Assembly: GCA_000349905.1 (NCBI GenBank)
Contig: KB722739.1
Span: forward strand, 1,610,809-1,674,808
Direction of reading: 5' to 3'
DNA from: Volvariella volvacea V23
Lineage: Eukaryota; Basidiomycota; Agaricomycetes; Agaricales; Pluteaceae
DNA length: 64,000 nucleotides
The notes below the pieces were generated by a model, which did not search any database, was not told the DNA's origin, and was given only the letters and a program-made list of their open reading frames with translations. Numbering within the stretch: position 1 is the first letter of the stretch; every line of letters begins with the position of its first letter. This document shows positions 60,087-64,000 of the stretch, piece after piece. Position numbers and translations under genes: made by a program.

Positions 60087-62384
60087 TCATCGAAACCGAG
60101 TCAGAATGTTACGCAGTGGCACAGGCATTTTGCTCTTAGAAATACTGGGACTAGCTGAACTCTGGGTGTTGGGGGAGGCTGCTTCTGTTATCGCATCACC
60201 CTTACTACTGCTGGCAATGTTACGACCACCAGGTAGGGGCGGCCTACCCTTGCGATTGATACCGGCTGAAGATTTCAACCCAGCAGGATCTGATTGGGGT
60301 GGGACTGCGACGGTCACTCTTCGTGTAGGGGTGATTTGAGAACGGATGGAAAAACGAGGTATGAGGTTTTCCTTCCCTGCACTGACAACAGCCCGTCTCG
60401 ATCTCAGGGGAGGTGCGGATTGTGACTGATTTGCAAGGTTCGCGGTAGGTGGGTTCGCAGTGTGCGTAGCGGCGACTGGGGTGGAGATAGGTCGTTTGGG
60501 GATGGTGTTCTGCACTCTGCGGTCTTTGGGACGTGCGTTGTCAGAGCGACGTGTGCCACGGCTGTTCTTATTAGTTGCCGGGGGATTGGGAACGTCGGTG
60601 ACTGGTGTGCTTGCAGCTGATGAGGGTGGTGTAATCATCGAACCAAAGGAAAGCGGTTTGATCGTAGGTGAAGGGGTTGTGCCCAAGGACGGAATTCCGC
60701 AAGGAGGTGGGGAGTTGTGTGCCAGGGTGTTACGTCGAGCCCCTTTGCGAGAGGGTGCGCCGATGAAGTTCTCTGTTGATTGCCCGTCTCGGAGTGGTAC
60801 AGGCGTCTCCATGGCTGGGGCCGTCTGTCGACGACTAGGGGGGGAATTGGCAAAGCGGACAGATTTACTGCTCTTGAGGATACCACGAATCTCCTTCGAG
60901 GGTGTACTGCACAAGGCCGGGCGCTGTGGCAATGGTAATGAAGGAGGAGGGGTGATAGGGGCTGGATAGACGGACAAAGGTCGAGCGGAATAAGCCAGAG
61001 AGTCCATGTTCTGATAATCGGTCGCATCCCCACAAGTTGATTCTGCAGAATTTGTAGAAGTAAAAGACTCAGAGGGAGAGAGGCTCGTGGGTTCGTTCAG
61101 TGCATCGGACTCTCTCTTCTTACCCTTTTCTTTGTAGGAGCTTGTAAACAAATAGTCATCACACCCAGAGAGTAGATCCTTTGCGAAGGCCCACTCATCG
61201 CTTGATCCGCTCTTAAAGTTCTGGCAGGTAGTTCGAGACAAGGCCTCTGTAGGACTTGTCTCTTGAGACAGCATGGGTCGACAATGGGATCGAAGGCTTG
61301 CTATCATATCCTTCAGTTCCAAAGACGCGGATGGTGCGGAAGCTTGACTCCCTGCGCCATTGCACCACGGGGAAAGTGATGAGGGTGACCCCCTAAAGGG
61401 GGTGGGAATACCTGGATAGGCGAGTGGTTTGGGCTGCTTCGTGGGCGCAAGCGCAGGTGGCAATTTCTTCCCCCGTCGGATAGCGAGTGGTATGGGATTT
61501 GACAGGAGTGGCGGAGAGGGATGTGGGTTCGGTGAAAGGTAATCTGATGATTCGAGGGAGACGGGGAGTGCATAATGGGAATTGGACACCATAAGAGAGG
61601 GCGTTTCGAGTGCCTTCCTTTCTGGTCTTGGGTTGGTGTCTGGCTCGACACTCTCCGCGGTGCTCTTGAAGAACGAGTTCAATTCCCTGAGTTCTAGCAT
61701 GTATCCAACCGTTTCAGGGTCCATCGCTGTTGCAGGGACTTGTAAGGACCAACGGCGGGTCGTACCACCGGACGTTAGAGTAATCTCCCGTTCGAAGACC
61801 AGGGCATCGCGGAAGGGTTTCGAGAGACGCGCAGGGGAGGGCGTCCATGGAGGCAACTGATCTCGCTGTTCTTGTGGGGTTTTGCGCGGCTGAATGATGG
61901 GCCTTTGGGGTACAAAGACTGCAGGATCGAATGCCTGAGGGGCTTCCCAAGGGACATGACCAGGGGCTTCCAGAGTTGTGACGTTCCGCTATGTATGGAG
62001 GGATATCAGGAGCGTTCAGGGCATATGATAGGTGCTGTCACTTACAGCCCAATTAAGAACGCATATGGGTTCGTGCAGCATGCACGGCATGCGTCCGGTG
62101 GTTGGGATTGTCGCAACGCATGGTCCAAAATCATGACAGTCATCGTAGCCGTAAATGTTGCTCATTTGAATTCCATTTGGAAACATAGGTGACTGCGTTC
62201 CGAGGCCCAAAAGGGAGAAAAGAGGAGCTTTGTACGCGGGATTGAATGGCAGCATCTTGTTAGGCGATGAAGTAAATGTCATGGAATCGGAAGGGAAATC
62301 CAGTGATTCATCCATGATCAGACTGACTGCGTCGTCCAGCACATCGGCAAGGTCAAGACTGGCCGTTGATAAACTTGGTATCAT
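60087..62384 (-). CDS. Large Ser/Pro-rich disordered protein, unknown function
   Basis: Two exons on the minus strand join across an intron (about 62045-61989): exon one gives MIPSLSTASLDLADVLDDA and MHEPICVLNWA-type sequence, and the second begins RNVTTLEAPGHVPWEA and stays open for over 630 codons to the stop at 60087. The protein is low complexity with many Ser, Pro, Thr and Arg. A short ordered stretch WSLQVPATAMDPETVGYMLE lies near its beginning. GILKSSKSVRFA (about 60850-60890) fits the ILKxxxxVRF pattern seen in candidate PP1-docking motifs. The C-terminus is basic (KMPVPLRNILTRFR). I do not recognise a family; the very long open frame makes the gene itself secure. Confidence 0.8.
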
Positions 62385-63174
62385 CGTGGAGGACTACAAG
62401 GAAATGGGTGTACGGTCGGTCCATTCAAACTTATACCAGCCATTGGCTGACAGTGAGCGGTGTGGCTGGCATGTTGAGCTGGCGGGAGACGCTGAGCTTG
62501 TCCGGGTGCTGGTGGGCCACCTCTGCGGGAATGATATGTTGGAATGGCCTGTGCTCGAGACGCGCTGGGAGTTGCTGCCAAGCTGCCGTGCGATGCCACT
62601 GGGATCACAAAGGGCAGGATATCCGCTTAGTCATCTCTCCTGCCTTCTTCCCTGCTCCCCGCTTGCCCACCATGCTGCCTGTCTAGACAATGGTCACAAT
62701 CATTCGTCAATCCGGTCTCATTTGCCCAGGGATAATCCGATGTCATAAATGTCCTGCCTTATCGTTTTTGTCATCGCCACATGCATCCCGGCCTTGACAG
62801 CCATGGAACACACTTGCCCTCATGCTGCCTGCTGACTACTCGCACCTTGTGATGTTCTGGAGCTCATGGCTCTTGTGGTCGCAGCGCTCATAGCGCTCGC
62901 TTTACATCCCAGCCATGTCAAGCGATGTGCGGGCCCGATATCTGTATTATTGAGACACTGTAGCAGCGCTCAGCTCGCTTGTCCCCACGTGGATCAGCTA
63001 ATCGGTATGTATGATGTTACTTCGCGACCATGTGCTATGCCCTTGTCCCTTGGTACTTCTCTTGTAACCCCGTGTTGCCCAATAATCACGATGCACCGCC
63101 CGTTGTTCGGGTTATAAAGCTCGTTAGCGTTCAACTTGTCACCATCAGTCCTACGTTTCCTTCGTCATCTCAAA
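62385..63174. other. Divergent promoter region
   Basis: The region separates the starts of the disordered-protein gene and the aminopeptidase gene. Open stretches at 62366-62748 continue over the start of the first gene in other frames and are shadows. A CT-rich stretch precedes the ATG at 63175. No gene is seen. Confidence 0.55.
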
Positions 63175-64000
63175 ATGAGATTCCAGTTCCAGTTCCCTCT
63201 ACTTCTTGCTCTCCTCAAGATCGTGTCTGCTGCCCCCATCTCTCACGAAGAGATCGCGGAGAAGACAGCACAAGGTCTCCGCCTCCTGGACATTGAAGAG
63301 GGCGCCGACCCGGTATGGAGGACTGAAGACGAGAGGCTCGAGCTCCTGCGCGCTGGTGTTCACTTTGTAAGTCTAATGCTGCGCTCCTGATATTACGCGT
63401 CCTTAATGGGCACCCCGCAGTTTGATGTCACGGAAACCTATGAGATTGAGCAAGAGATTGCCGCCAAGCAATCCTCGCAGAGGGGAGCGACCATCGCTGT
63501 TAGCTGTGAGTATTCACCAGGTACGCACGAGTCTGCCATTGATATAGTTCATAGATCCCCCTCCTTCAAAGATGGCACAAGTTAACCCGCTCCTATCCAC
63601 CATATCCACCGCGAACATGCAATCATATCTTTCGACCCTTACTTCATACAATAACCGCTACTACACCTCGTCGACCGGTTCCGCTGCTAGTACATGGATC
63701 CTGAACACTGTTCGTAATGTAAGTTGGATTCACTGCTTGTTGGCGATTGTCCATTGACTTGCATATTCAGATCGCGGCTGGGCGCAGCTACATCACCGTA
63801 AACCCCTTTACTCACAGCTGGGCTCAATCTTCAGTCATTGCCAAGATTGCGGGAACTACCTCTGGCCCTGTCACCATTTTGGGCGCCCACTTGGATTCCA
63901 TCAATTTGAACAGTCCTTCAAGTGGCCGTGCTCCTGGCGCTGATGATGATGGCACTGGTACAGTTAACTTGATTGAAATCTTCCGCGCGTTGGTGGCTTC
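63175..64000 (+). CDS. Secreted M28-family leucine aminopeptidase, 5' part
   Basis: The ATG at 63175 gives the signal peptide [20 protein letters not shown], then a propeptide-like region ([20 protein letters not shown]). After introns near 63367-63420 and 63507-63555 comes the mature domain: [20 protein letters not shown] and [17 protein letters not shown]. The catalytic core follows with [15 protein letters not shown] (zinc His and Asp near 63885-63900) and [19 protein letters not shown] (bridging Asp near 63945). This is the Aeromonas-type LAP fold that trims N-terminal residues from peptides outside the cell. The window ends inside the catalytic domain, so the rest of the gene is not visible. 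Confidence 0.92.

Noticed and set aside
60460..60969. A 169-codon plus-strand frame.
   Set aside because: It is antisense to the long disordered-protein exon and reflects its low-complexity codons.
1..64000. CRISPR arrays, prokaryotic operons, phage or integrated viral genes.
   Set aside because: No regularly spaced repeats, no intronless gene runs, and no viral hallmark motifs were seen; the gene structure is eukaryotic throughout.

Overview
The window reads as nuclear DNA of a filamentous basidiomycete, most likely a mushroom-forming agaricomycete. Nearly every protein gene is cut by many 50-60 bp GT-AG introns, intergenic distances are short, and families typical of that group appear (DUF7330, MYND/TPR proteins, a Con7-type zinc finger, a CDA with GPI tail). 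This placement is my inference from gene style, not from a search. Two 100-N runs (4026-4125 and 36315-36414) show a draft assembly, so single-base frame breaks may be assembly errors.

Layout. 26-2269: carnitine acetyltransferase ending in Ser-Lys-Leu. 2412-5416 (minus): a TPR/MYND-finger gene with frame damage and a retroposon-like insertion in an intron. 5531-6275 (minus): a TMEM97/EXPERA membrane protein, divergent from TRM82 (6384-8380). 8974-13847: a Rom2-type Rho1 GEF. 16026-17917: a secreted GPI-type chitin deacetylase. 18136-21241: Sec1. 21455-23082 (minus): proteasome ATPase Rpt4. 24241-25230: a Ser-rich disordered protein. 25783-28154: a Caj1/Djp1-type DnaJ protein. 28746-31480 (minus): an M20 amidohydrolase. 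32060-33023 (minus): a DUF7330 protein. 33411-42137: TOR kinase. 42393-45094: Arp8. 45215-45575: a small damaged ORF. 45534-46741 (minus): a RING protein. 51728-53937: a Con7-like C2H2 factor. 57354-59642: an F-box/RCC1 protein like Saf1. 60087-62384 (minus): a disordered Ser/Pro-rich protein. 63175 to the edge: a secreted M28 aminopeptidase.

Three intron-containing tRNA-Pro(AGG) genes with identical exons but different introns sit at 23189, 33192 and 59865. Several genes touch growth and cell-surface control (TOR, Rom2 to Rho1 signalling, Sec1 exocytosis, chitin deacetylase), but their order looks like ordinary eukaryotic synteny, not an operon or cluster.

I found no convincing new multi-gene system. 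The most interesting signals are two short retroposon-like insertions with 15-bp target duplications and A-rich tails, one of which duplicates a 5' splice site; the dispersed tRNA-Pro family; and a nearly 5-kb interval without a recognisable gene upstream of the Con7-like regulator.
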